From Catenulispora sp. (GTDB taxonomy: Bacteria; Actinomycetota; Actinomycetes; Streptomycetales; Catenulisporaceae): a DNA stretch of 56,130 nt. The notes beneath the pieces were generated by a model. The model saw only the letters and a program-made list of their open reading frames with translations. It ran no database searches and was not told the origin of the DNA. Positions 31,888-39,694 of this stretch are shown piece by piece (position 1 is the stretch's first letter; every line of letters starts with the position of its first letter). The stretch spans positions 1 to 56,130 of the forward strand of contig JABFWL010000294.1 in assembly GCA_013362315.1 (NCBI GenBank), written 5' to 3'. The position numbers and the translations under genes are program-made.

Positions 31888-32834
31888 GGGGTGACCTCTT
31901 CTGAACAGTGGGGTCTGCGAGGTGTGCGGAGGGTGTGGAAGTGGTTCGAGGGCAGGCCCGGCGTTTCGACTTCCAGACACAGCACGGCGCCGGACAGCGG
32001 CCACTGCCGCACCTGGTCCTCGGTCAACTCGATCGACGCCGAGGTGATGAACATGGTGCGCAGGTCCGGCCCGCCGAAGGCGACGCTGGTCGGACGCAGC
32101 ACCGGCACCGGTATCTGCTGGGCGACCTCGCCGTCCGGGGTGAAACGGACGACCTGGGCTCCGTCCCAGAAGGCGCACCAGACGTCACCGGCCGAGTCGA
32201 CCCGGAGTCCGTCCGGGATACCGGCCAGCTCGGAGGTGTTCGCGAACACCTGGCGGTCGCGGACGGTCCCGGAGTAGCTGTCGAACTCGTACCGGTAGAT
32301 CAGGTCGTCGCGGGAGTCCACGAAGTACATCCACCGGCCGTCCGGCGACCAGTCGATTCCGTTCGAGCAGTAGAAGCCCTCATCGGCGATGGTCCAGGAG
32401 CCGGTGTCGTCGATGCGATAGAGGCGGCCCACCGGCCGGGTCTCGCCGTCCTCCAGCGACCCGGTCCAGAACCGGCCGGCCGGGTCGACCGAGCCGTCGT
32501 TGAAACGACACGACGGCCGGTCGGCCTCGGGGTCGGCCAGGAAGGTCAGGCCACGGCTGGTCATGTCGAGGAGATGCCAGCCGGTGCGCAGGGCGGCTAT
32601 CAGCACGTTCGGATCCTCGGTGAGCCCGAGCGCGCCCACTTGGGCGCCGACGTCGATCCGAGCGTGTTGCCGAGGGTTGTGGCCTTGGGCGTAGATGAGC
32701 CCGGCAGCGATGTCCACCCAGTACAGCGTCTCTGTCCGCCCGTCCCACAGCGGACCCTCGCCGAGGATGGCCCGGCCGTCCCAGAACACAGGTGATTGGC
32801 TGTCGTTCACAGTGAAGCCGATACCGTCGCTCAT
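31884..32834 (-). CDS. SMP-30/gluconolactonase family lactonase
   Basis: A 316-residue six-bladed beta-propeller. Typical motifs: RAILGEGPLWDGRTETLYWV with the metal-binding Glu, PSCRFNDGSVDPAGRFWTGS with the Asn-Asp ligands, and FYCSNGIDWSPDGRWMYFVD with the Asn and Asp ligands. Family members hydrolyse sugar lactones with a divalent metal. ATG 32834 overlaps the UxaA-like stop; an in-frame ATG 21 nt upstream lies inside that gene and was not used. It would convert the lactone from the SDR into the sugar acid. Confidence 0.92.
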   Translation of the reverse strand: MSDGIGFTVNDSQSPVFWDGRAILGEGPLWDGRTETLYWVDIAAGLIYAQGHNPRQHARIDVGAQVGALGLTEDPNVLIAALRTGWHLLDMTSRGLTFLADPEADRPSCRFNDGSVDPAGRFWTGSLEDGETRPVGRLYRIDDTGSWTIADEGFYCSNGIDWSPDGRWMYFVDSRDDLIYRYEFDSYSGTVRDRQVFANTSELAGIPDGLRVDSAGDVWCAFWDGAQVVRFTPDGEVAQQIPVPVLRPTSVAFGGPDLRTMFITSASIELTEDQVRQWPLSGAVLCLEVETPGLPSNHFHTLRTPRRPHCSEEVTP

Positions 32835-34363
32835 ACGACTGCTCCCATCCGCCACGGCACGATCTCCTCGTTGCCGAACCCGAGCGCCTCGGACTTGCTC
32901 GGAGCCCCGGACGCCATGTCCACCAGCGTTTCGAACAGTGCGACGCCGTAACGGAGCTGATCTTCGCGGGCCATCGCCGGTCCGGCGTCGAAGTCCATGT
33001 CACCGTGCATGTGATCGTAGAGCCGGGTCGTCGTGCTGATCTTCAGGCAGGGTGTGGGCCGCGAGCCGAACACCGAACCCCGACCAGTCGTGAACGCCAG
33101 CAGGTTCGCCCCGCCGGCGACCATCCCGGTCGCCGAGACCGGATCGTAGCCGGGGGTGTCCATGAAGGTCAGCCCTGGCGCGGTGACCGCTTCGGCGTAG
33201 GCGACGACGGCGTTGAGCGGACTGGTGCCGCCTTTGAGGACCGCCCCCAACGATTTCTCCCAGATGGTGGTGATGCCGCCGGCCCGATTGCCCTTGGACG
33301 GGTTGTTGTCCAGCTCCGCGCCGTTGCGCGCGGTGTAGTCATGCCACCAGTCGATGAGCTCGTCGATCCGTTGGCAGACCTCCGGGGTGGCGGCTCTGCG
33401 GCGCAGCTGGTGCTCGGCGCCGTAGATCTCCGGCGTTTCGCCCAGGACGACCCGGCCGCCCGCGGCGACCAGCAGGTCCGCAGCCACGCCCAGGGTCGGA
33501 TTCGCGGTCAGCCCGGAGTATGCGTCGCTGCCTCCGCACTGCAAGCCCAGTGTCAGCTCCGACAACGGGATCGGCTCCCGCGCAAGGCCGCTGACCTCGG
33601 CGACCAGCTTGTCGATCCGCTCCAGCCCGGCGTTGACCGTCGCGACGGTACCTCCGAGGTCCTGGATGCCGAGGGTCTCGGTCATCACCTCGGCTCCGAA
33701 GACGTTCTCCGGCTGGTTGATCTCACAGCCCAGGCTCACTGTCAGCACTCTGGCGATGTTCACGTGCTCCGCGTAGCCGCGCAGCGTGCGGCGCAGGATG
33801 TCATCGCCCGCCGTGCCCTCGGCCATGCCGCAGCCCAGATCGTGCGTCAGTGCGATGACACCGTCGAAGTCCGGCACTCCGGCGTAGCGGGCGTTCGCGG
33901 TCTGGGCGATCATCCGGGCCACCGTCGCCGAGCAGTTCACTGTCGGCAACACCGCGATGTAGTTGCGAGTCGCCGCCAGGCCGCCGGACCGGCGGTAGCC
34001 GAGGAAATGGTCGCGCGTCGGTTCGGCCGGGGGCTGCCAGGGTACCGCGGTGCCGGGCGAGGATTCCTCGCCCATGCTGTATGGACCCATGCCGAGGTTG
34101 TGGGTGTGCACGTGCGCGCCGGGCGGGATGTCCTCCCGCGCGATGCCGATCACTTCGCCATACTTGCGCACCGGCGCACCGGCCGCGATGGCACGTACTG
34201 CGACTTTGTGGCCGGCGGGAATGTCGGCCGAGGCCGAGACCGGTCCGTCCGGCGTGTGGACCGGCGTCCCGGCGCTGACATCGACCTGGACGAGCCCGAC
34301 GTCGTCCAGCCCCACCCTGGGCACCAGCAGCACGACGCCGCCGGCGCCTTGCGTTCCCGTCAT
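32831..34363 (-). CDS. UxaA/GarD-family sugar-acid dehydratase
   Basis: A 510-residue protein joining an N-terminal SAF domain (about 10-90, DDVGLVQVDVSAGTPVHTPD, IPAGHKVAVRAI) with the large UxaA domain (about 120-505): LPTVNCSATVARMIAQTANA, ALTHDLGCGM, VSLGCEINQPE and LGLQCGGSDAYSGLTANP. The conserved Cys and His motifs are those of altronate and galactarate dehydratases, which are iron-dependent. It would dehydrate an aldonate to the 2-keto-3-deoxy acid. The stereochemistry of the substrate cannot be read from sequence. First large gene of the operon. Confidence 0.9.
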   Translation of the reverse strand: MTGTQGAGGVVLLVPRVGLDDVGLVQVDVSAGTPVHTPDGPVSASADIPAGHKVAVRAIAAGAPVRKYGEVIGIAREDIPPGAHVHTHNLGMGPYSMGEESSPGTAVPWQPPAEPTRDHFLGYRRSGGLAATRNYIAVLPTVNCSATVARMIAQTANARYAGVPDFDGVIALTHDLGCGMAEGTAGDDILRRTLRGYAEHVNIARVLTVSLGCEINQPENVFGAEVMTETLGIQDLGGTVATVNAGLERIDKLVAEVSGLAREPIPLSELTLGLQCGGSDAYSGLTANPTLGVAADLLVAAGGRVVLGETPEIYGAEHQLRRRAATPEVCQRIDELIDWWHDYTARNGAELDNNPSKGNRAGGITTIWEKSLGAVLKGGTSPLNAVVAYAEAVTAPGLTFMDTPGYDPVSATGMVAGGANLLAFTTGRGSVFGSRPTPCLKISTTTRLYDHMHGDMDFDAGPAMAREDQLRYGVALFETLVDMASGAPSKSEALGFGNEEIVPWRMGAVV

Positions 34364-34482
34364 GAAAGCTCCATGCGGATCGTGGTGATGAGGCCGTCGC
34401 GCCCCCGGAGTGCGAGCATGCCGAAGCGGTCGTCCTGAATTCTGCGGAGTCCGGTTTCAGAGACCTGAAGCGGGATTGTCAT
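34360..34482 (-). CDS. Short ORF at the head of the catabolic operon
   Basis: A 40-codon frame, MTIPLQVSETGLRRIQDDRF GMLALRGRDGLITTIRMELS. Its TGA overlaps the ATG of the UxaA-like gene, like every other junction of this operon. It is too long for a simple leader and too short for a known family I recognise. It may be a coupled leader that sets dehydratase translation or the remnant of a longer gene. The ribosome site before ATG 34482 is weak. Confidence 0.45.
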   Translation of the reverse strand: MTIPLQVSETGLRRIQDDRFGMLALRGRDGLITTIRMELS

Positions 34483-34541
34483 ACCGCCGACCCTAGGTCG
34501 ATACCTGCGACGACGCGAAGCGCGAGTAACAGAACGGCGCC

Positions 34542-34556
34542 ATCCGTATCGCGGAT
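34542..34556. promoter_or_regulatory. LysR-type box ATCCG-N5-CGGAT (site C)
   Basis: ATCCG-TATCG-CGGAT, perfect arms and T-N11-A spacing, 60 bp upstream of the short ORF and in the divergent region between the catabolic operon and the ABC transporter. Together with 34598-34642 it forms the likely LysR control region. Confidence 0.7.
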
Positions 34557-34597
34557 AGGTGCTGGCCGGGCCGCTCGCGCCGCGCTCCGAGGCAGCG

Positions 34598-34642
34598 ATT
34601 CGGATTCCGGATTGCGACCTGCTGAAACACGCGCTTCACGCG
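34598..34642. promoter_or_regulatory. 45-bp regulatory block shared with 42334-42378 (copy 1)
   Basis: The block begins with a one-mismatch box ATTCG-GATTC-CGGAT (34598-34612) and ends with AACACGCGCTTCACGCG (34626-34642). The same two parts at exactly the same spacing occur before the CAZyme genes. The intergenic stretch 34483-34777 otherwise holds only site C and no gene. Confidence 0.7.
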
Positions 34643-34777
34643 TTCGGTTCCTCAGCGTAACGTCTGGTGCATCCCAGCAAGACGATGCATTCATCAAAAC
34701 CATCGAATGCCTTTATCGCCGATAGACGGCTTGGCGAGGCTGACCGTATGTAAACGGGAACTTTTTTGGGAGGCGTG

Positions 34778-34816
34778 ATGTCCGAACACCGTCCAGTGGC
34801 GAGCCGACAGTGCTGA
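34778..34816 (+). other. Micro-ORF or frameshifted true start before the ABC gene
   Basis: ATG 34778 stands 4 nt after a strong ribosome site GGGAGG, yet reads only MSEHRPVASRQC before a stop at 34814-34816. The ABC ATPase frame lacks its own good site. Either this is an upstream micro-ORF that couples translation to GTG 34810, or one base change shifted the original N-terminus. Confidence 0.5.
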
Positions 34817-36315
34817 GCCCGGTGTCGGCGATCGCGGTCGAAGGCGTTTCCAAGGCGTTCGGCGGCATCGTCGCGGTCGACGGCGTCTCCTTCACCGTCT
34901 CCGCCGGCGAGGTCGTCGCCTTGGCCGGCGAGAACGGGGCCGGCAAGTCCACGATCAAGAACATCGTCGGCGGGCTGATCCGCCCGGACTCCGGCGGGGT
35001 CAGGTTCGGTGTCGCCCTCGCCGCGGAGGGGGTGGCGGGGACCAAGCACTCGGGCGTCGCGACCGTCCACCAGGAGACCAGCCTGTTCCCGGATCTGACG
35101 GTCGCTGAGAACGTGCTGCTCGGCCACCTGAGCGGCGAGCCCGGCGTGATCGTCCGGCCGCGCCGGTTGCGGCGCGCCGCGGCCCCGATCCTGAAGCGGG
35201 TCGGTGCGGGCTTCGGCCCCGAAGCTTTGGTGCGTGACTTGTCCGCCGGGCAACGACAGCTTGTCGAGATCGCCAAGGCTCTGGCCGCCGAGCCGCGAGC
35301 CATCGTGTTCGACGAGCCGACCGCGTCGCTGAACCTGGCGGAGCGCGAGCTGGTGATGCGGATCGTCGAACAGCTGCGCGGCGAAGGTGTCGCGATCCTG
35401 TACATCTCGCACTACATGGAGGAGATCTTCCGACTCAGTCAGCGGGTCGTGGTGATGCGTGACGGCCGGGTCGTCGCCGACCAGCCGACTCGGCAGCTCG
35501 ACCGGGGGACCTTGGAGTCGCTCATGGTCGGCCGGGAACTCGCTCAGGGGCACCCCCCGCTCCCGAAGCCGCAGTCCACGATCATGCTGTCGGTGCGCAA
35601 GCTGGGCGACGGTGGCCGCATCAGCGACGTCTCGTTCGACATCGCCGCCGGCGAGATCTTCGGCCTGGCGGGGCTGATGGGTTCGGGACGGACCGAGGTC
35701 GCCCGGGCGGTCTTCGGATTGGCCGGCAAGATCGGGACGGTCGAGATGGCCGGCCGGCAGCTGCGCCGGGGCAACGTGGGCGCGTCCATCGCCGCGGGGA
35801 TGGCCTTCATCACCGAGGACCGCCGTGGCGAGGGGCTGTTCCTGGAGCGGCCCATCGCCGAGAGCCTGTCGATGGTCGACCTGGACTCGGTGGGCCGTGC
35901 CGGGTGGCTCGGGTGGCTCGACGGCGGCGCCGAACGCGGCCTGACCACTCGGCTCGGGCAGAAGGTGCACCTGGTGGCTCGTGGCGGCCTGGGGGCGCAG
36001 GGCGGGTCGCTCAGCGGCGGCAACCAGCAGAAAGTCGTCATCGGCAAATGGCTTGCCCGGGAGCCCCGATTGATCATTCTGGACGAGCCGACTCGCGGCA
36101 TCGACGTCGGTGCGAAGGCCGAAATCCACCGGCTGCTCGTTGACCTGGCGCGGGCCGGCTCGTCGGTGCTGCTCATCAGTTCGGAGATGGAAGAGGTGCT
36201 CGGATTGAGCCACCGCGTCGGCGTCATGCACAACGGCCACCTGGCCGGCGTCCTCGACCGGTCGCAGGCCACGCAGGAGTCCGTGATCCGGCTCGCCACC
36301 GGAGGTGCGCGATGA
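34810..36315 (+). CDS. Sugar ABC transporter ATPase (RbsA/MglA type)
   Basis: A 501-residue protein with two fused ABC domains. First half: Walker A GENGAGKST (40-48), Q-loop VHQETSLF, signature LSAGQRQLVEIAKAL, Walker B AIVFDEPTAS. Second half: degenerate Walker A GLMGSGRTEV, signature LSGGNQQKVVIGKWL, Walker B LIILDEPTRGIDVG. This is the class that drives pentose, hexose and deoxyhexose import. Start GTG 34810 lacks a clear ribosome site and overlaps the micro-ORF stop. First gene of the transporter operon; the permease start overlaps by 4 nt. Confidence 0.93.
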   Translation: MLSPVSAIAVEGVSKAFGGIVAVDGVSFTVSAGEVVALAGENGAGKSTIKNIVGGLIRPDSGGVRFGVALAAEGVAGTKHSGVATVHQETSLFPDLTVAENVLLGHLSGEPGVIVRPRRLRRAAAPILKRVGAGFGPEALVRDLSAGQRQLVEIAKALAAEPRAIVFDEPTASLNLAERELVMRIVEQLRGEGVAILYISHYMEEIFRLSQRVVVMRDGRVVADQPTRQLDRGTLESLMVGRELAQGHPPLPKPQSTIMLSVRKLGDGGRISDVSFDIAAGEIFGLAGLMGSGRTEVARAVFGLAGKIGTVEMAGRQLRRGNVGASIAAGMAFITEDRRGEGLFLERPIAESLSMVDLDSVGRAGWLGWLDGGAERGLTTRLGQKVHLVARGGLGAQGGSLSGGNQQKVVIGKWLAREPRLIILDEPTRGIDVGAKAEIHRLLVDLARAGSSVLLISSEMEEVLGLSHRVGVMHNGHLAGVLDRSQATQESVIRLATGGAR

Positions 36316-37346
36316 CCTCGCTGCCTTCTGCGGGTTCGGTCGGCATCTGGACCCGCTCGGTGCTGCGGCGGCAGCCGCTGCTGCCGGTGCTGGTCACACT
36401 GCTCGTCATCCTGGCCGCCTGGTATGACGGCTTCGCCACGGTGGCGAACCTGCGCAACATCGCCGTCCAGGCCAGTCCGTTGACCATCGCGGCGGTGGGC
36501 ATGACCTACGTGATCATGACCTCCGGGATCGATCTGTCGGTCGGCTCGATGCTGTTCCTGGCCGCCGCGGTGGAGTCCAGCAGTGCCCTGATCGACCAGC
36601 CGGCCATCGGCGTCTTCCTCGCCATCGGCGCGACCGGCCTGCTGATGGGCCTGGTCAACGGCCTCGCCGTCGCCATGACCGGGGTCCCGGCGCTCATCGT
36701 CACGCTGGCCACGATGCAGGCGTTCCGCGGAGCCGGCGGCCACATCACCGGTCAGCAGGACATCAGCCTCCCGGAGGGGCTGCGCGGTATCGGGACCGGA
36801 TCCCTGCTCGGCGTGCCCACCCCGATCCTGCTCGCCGCGGTCACCGCGCTGTGCGGGGGACTGGTGTTCAGCCGCACCAGGTTCGGCCGATACGTGCAGG
36901 CCGTCGGGTCCAACCACGGCGCCGCCGTGGACGCCGGGCTCCCGGTGCGCACCGTTCTCATCGGGGCCTATGCGCTGGCGGGAGTGCTGGCGGCGGTGGC
37001 CTCACTGACGCAGACCGCCCGGCTCGGTGCCGTGCAGCCCTCCATCGGGCAGGGCTTCGAACTGACCGTCATCACGGCGGTGGTCCTGGGCGGGACCAGC
37101 CTGTTCGGCGGGCGCGGCAGCATCGGCGGCACGGTCCTGGGCGCCCTGGTCCTCACCACCGTACAGACCGGCCTGGTCTTCTCCGGGTCCTCGCCCTACG
37201 TCTTCGACATCGTCCGCGGCGGCGTCCTGCTCGTCGCGGTCCTCGCCGCCGGTGCCCGGTGGCGGGTTCTCGCTCGCACAGTCGGGCTGACCAGCCGTCG
37301 ACGGCCGGCGAACGCCGGTCGCGCCGACACCGCGGGTTCAGCGTGA
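36312..37346 (+). CDS. Sugar ABC transporter permease (RbsC type, 1)
   Basis: A 344-residue permease of the BPD_transp_2 family with about ten helices, including GMTYVIMTSGIDLSVGSMLF and GTSLFGGRGSIGGTVLGALV, the usual RbsC family signatures. ATG 36312 overlaps the ATPase stop. A second, different permease is encoded at 38400, so the channel is probably a heterodimer. Confidence 0.92.
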   Translation: MTSLPSAGSVGIWTRSVLRRQPLLPVLVTLLVILAAWYDGFATVANLRNIAVQASPLTIAAVGMTYVIMTSGIDLSVGSMLFLAAAVESSSALIDQPAIGVFLAIGATGLLMGLVNGLAVAMTGVPALIVTLATMQAFRGAGGHITGQQDISLPEGLRGIGTGSLLGVPTPILLAAVTALCGGLVFSRTRFGRYVQAVGSNHGAAVDAGLPVRTVLIGAYALAGVLAAVASLTQTARLGAVQPSIGQGFELTVITAVVLGGTSLFGGRGSIGGTVLGALVLTTVQTGLVFSGSSPYVFDIVRGGVLLVAVLAAGARWRVLARTVGLTSRRRPANAGRADTAGSA

Positions 37347-37375
37347 TCAAGAATAACGAAGTGAGGGGAGTTACC

Positions 37376-38410
37376 GTGAAATCTGTCGGAATCTCGCGCT
37401 ACGCCGTCGCGGTCGTCGCTGCATCGCTGGTCCTCGCGGGCTGCAGCTCGACCAAGAGCTCGAGCACGTCCCCCGGGTCGTCCGCCGCCTCCGGGGGGTC
37501 GGCCGCGGCCCACGGCAAGAAGCTCACGATCGGCGTGAGCTTCGACCTGCTCAACTCGATCCGATCCGCCGAGAAGAACGCGATCCAGAGCGCCGCCGAC
37601 GCGGCCGGCTACACGGTCGTGTTCGACGTCGCCGACCAGGATCCGCAGAAGCAGGCCTCGCAGATCCAGGACCTGATCCAGGCCAAGAAGGTCGACGCGG
37701 TGATCGCGATCGCCCAGGACGGGCAGCAGATCTCGTCCTCGATCAGCCTGGCCAAGGCACACGACGTGCCGTTTTTGACCATCGACCGGGCGGTCGCCGA
37801 CCAGCAGTCCGTCAGCTTCCAGATCACCGGCGACCCGAAGGCCGACGGCGCCGCGGTCGCAGCCGAGTTCATCAACGCGGCCAAGACCACGCCGCTGAAG
37901 GTGCTGGAGCTGGTGGGCGGCTTGACCGACCAGAACGCGATCGGCCGCCGCGACGGCTTCAACGCCGCGCTCGTCGGCAACCCGAACGTCACGATCGTCT
38001 CCCAGGTCCCCACCGACTGGAAGCCCGACCAGGCACTGGACGGAACGTCGAACGCGCTGCAGAAGGACCCCGGCATCAACGCGATCTACAGTCCGTCGGA
38101 CTTCCTGCTGCCGTCCGTGCAGTCGGCGCTCACCGCGGCCAACCGGCTGGCACCGATCGGCGACGCCAAGCACGTGTTCATGGTGACGATCGACGGTGAC
38201 CCGAACGGCTGCAAAGCCATGAAGGCCAAGACACTCGACGCCGACATCGCCACGCCGGTCGCCGACTTCGGCAAGCAGGCCATCGCGGCGGTCACCACGG
38301 CCACCGGAGGCGGCAAGGTGGATCCGCAGACCGTCCAGGCCAAGGGCCTCACCCTCAACCAGGCGAACTTCGCCACGACCAGCTCGCAGGTGTGGGGCTG
38401 TGGCTCCTGA
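37376..38410 (+). CDS. Sugar-binding lipoprotein of the ABC transporter (RbsB type)
   Basis: A 344-residue periplasmic-binding-protein-like lipoprotein with GTG start behind GAGGGGAG. The signal sequence ends at the lipobox LVLAGC (Cys23), followed by a Ser-rich linker. The mature part (about 48-340) is a peripla_BP_4 fold: LTIGVSFDLLNSIRSAEKNA, KVDAVIAIAQDGQQISSSIS, LTIDRAV and FMVTIDGDPNGCKAMKAKTL. It is predicted to sit on the outer face of the membrane and deliver a sugar to the permeases. Ligand cannot be told from sequence. Confidence 0.93.
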   Translation: MKSVGISRYAVAVVAASLVLAGCSSTKSSSTSPGSSAASGGSAAAHGKKLTIGVSFDLLNSIRSAEKNAIQSAADAAGYTVVFDVADQDPQKQASQIQDLIQAKKVDAVIAIAQDGQQISSSISLAKAHDVPFLTIDRAVADQQSVSFQITGDPKADGAAVAAEFINAAKTTPLKVLELVGGLTDQNAIGRRDGFNAALVGNPNVTIVSQVPTDWKPDQALDGTSNALQKDPGINAIYSPSDFLLPSVQSALTAANRLAPIGDAKHVFMVTIDGDPNGCKAMKAKTLDADIATPVADFGKQAIAAVTTATGGGKVDPQTVQAKGLTLNQANFATTSSQVWGCGS

Positions 38411-39530
38411 CCGTGCGCGTGTGGAGGGCCCGGCTCGCGGGTCCTCCACTGCATCCTCCAAGGCGCCGGCGGACGTCGTCCGCGCGACGCCCGCCAGGCG
38501 TGGCCGGCCGGCGAGCTGGCTTCGTGCCCCTTCCCGACGCCCGGGATGGCTCGCGGACCTGGCGATGCTGCCGGCACTGATCCTGCTGATCGTGGTGCTC
38601 AGCTTCCTGACCGACGGCCTTCTGGCGAAATCCAACATCATCAACGTGTTCAGCCAGTCGGCGGTGGTCGCGATCGCTGCGATCGGTGCCACCTTCGTGA
38701 TCTTGACCGGGGGCATCGACTTGTCGGTCGGCAGCGTCATCGGAGCCAGCGGCGTCGCCTCGGCGTGGGTGATGAGTACCACCGGGAGCTTGGCGCTGGG
38801 TATCGCCGGCGGGCTGTTCGCGGGCGCGGCGATCGGAGCGCTGGTCGGCGCGACGGTGGCGAAGCTGAAGGTCGTGCCCTTTGCCGTGACACTTGCCGGT
38901 CTTTATGTCGTCAGCGGGTGTACCACGTTGCTCGTCCACGGCAAGACGATCGGACCGGTGCCCACCGGCTTCATCCAGTTCAGCATCGACGGGCCCGGGG
39001 GAGTTCCGGACTCCGTGTGGCTGGCCGTGGTGCTCTATGTCCTGGCCCAGGTCGCGCTGACCCGTACCAAGTGGGGCCGCCGCGTGCTGCATGTCGGCGC
39101 GAACGTGGAGGTCGCGCGGATCAGCGGTATCAGAGTCGCGCGCACCACCCTGAGCGTCTACGCCGTCGCAGGACTGTTCTCGGCGATCGCCGGCGTCGTC
39201 CTGACCTCCGGCCTGGCCGGCGCGAGCGCCAGCATGGGCAGCCCGCTGCTGCTCAACGTCGTCGGTGCCGTCGTCCTGGGCGGTACCAGTCTGGCCGGTG
39301 GCCGGGGAAGCCTGCTGCGCACCGGGATCGGCGTGCTCTTCCTCGGATTCCTGTCCAACGGCATGAGCCTGCTCGGTCTGCAGGACTACGACCAGCAGAT
39401 CGTCACCGGAGCGTTCATCTTCCTCGCCGCGTCCGCCGACGGCTTGGCGCGGTGGCTGCGGCGGCGGTCGACCGCCAGGCGCGGTCCGTCGGATCCGCAG
39501 CCTCAGGCCGCGGGCATGGCAACCGGCTGA
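38400..39530 (+). CDS. Sugar ABC transporter permease (RbsC type, 2)
   Basis: A 376-residue second BPD_transp_2 permease with GATFVILTGGIDLSVGSVIG, VGATVAKLKVVPFAVTLAGL and GGTSLAGGRGSLLRTGIGVL. GTG 38400 overlaps the binding-protein stop by 11 nt and gives a ~45-residue Arg/Pro-rich head; GTG 38421 is another choice. Last gene of the transporter operon, followed by a strong bidirectional hairpin. Confidence 0.9.
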   Translation: MAPDRARVEGPARGSSTASSKAPADVVRATPARRGRPASWLRAPSRRPGWLADLAMLPALILLIVVLSFLTDGLLAKSNIINVFSQSAVVAIAAIGATFVILTGGIDLSVGSVIGASGVASAWVMSTTGSLALGIAGGLFAGAAIGALVGATVAKLKVVPFAVTLAGLYVVSGCTTLLVHGKTIGPVPTGFIQFSIDGPGGVPDSVWLAVVLYVLAQVALTRTKWGRRVLHVGANVEVARISGIRVARTTLSVYAVAGLFSAIAGVVLTSGLAGASASMGSPLLLNVVGAVVLGGTSLAGGRGSLLRTGIGVLFLGFLSNGMSLLGLQDYDQQIVTGAFIFLAASADGLARWLRRRSTARRGPSDPQPQAAGMATG

Positions 39531-39555
39531 GGTGGGACGCCGGCGCCCCGCAATC

Positions 39556-39596
39556 CATCGTGCGGTCCGCAAAGAGGGGTTGCGGGCCGCACGATG
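39556..39596. terminator. Bidirectional terminator between permease 2 and GH5
   Basis: A 17-bp stem CATCGTGCGGTCCGCAA (39556-39572) and TTGCGGGCCGCACGATG (39580-39596), with one G-T pair and a 7-nt loop, lies between convergent genes. On the plus strand it is followed by CCTTCTTTC. The rest of the 39531-39694 gap shows no gene. Confidence 0.75.
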
Positions 39597-39694
39597 CCTT
39601 CTTTCGCGGCGCTCCGACCCGATGTGTGGGTGGGCGGGGAACCGGACCTTGGGTGGAGCGCCTCTTTTGCGTGACAGTTGTGTTGTCGGCGGCG

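Noticed and set aside
37196-39572. Long minus-strand frames opposite the ABC transporter genes
   Set aside because: Composition is Arg/Asp/Gly-rich antisense text; the plus-strand genes have clear family motifs.
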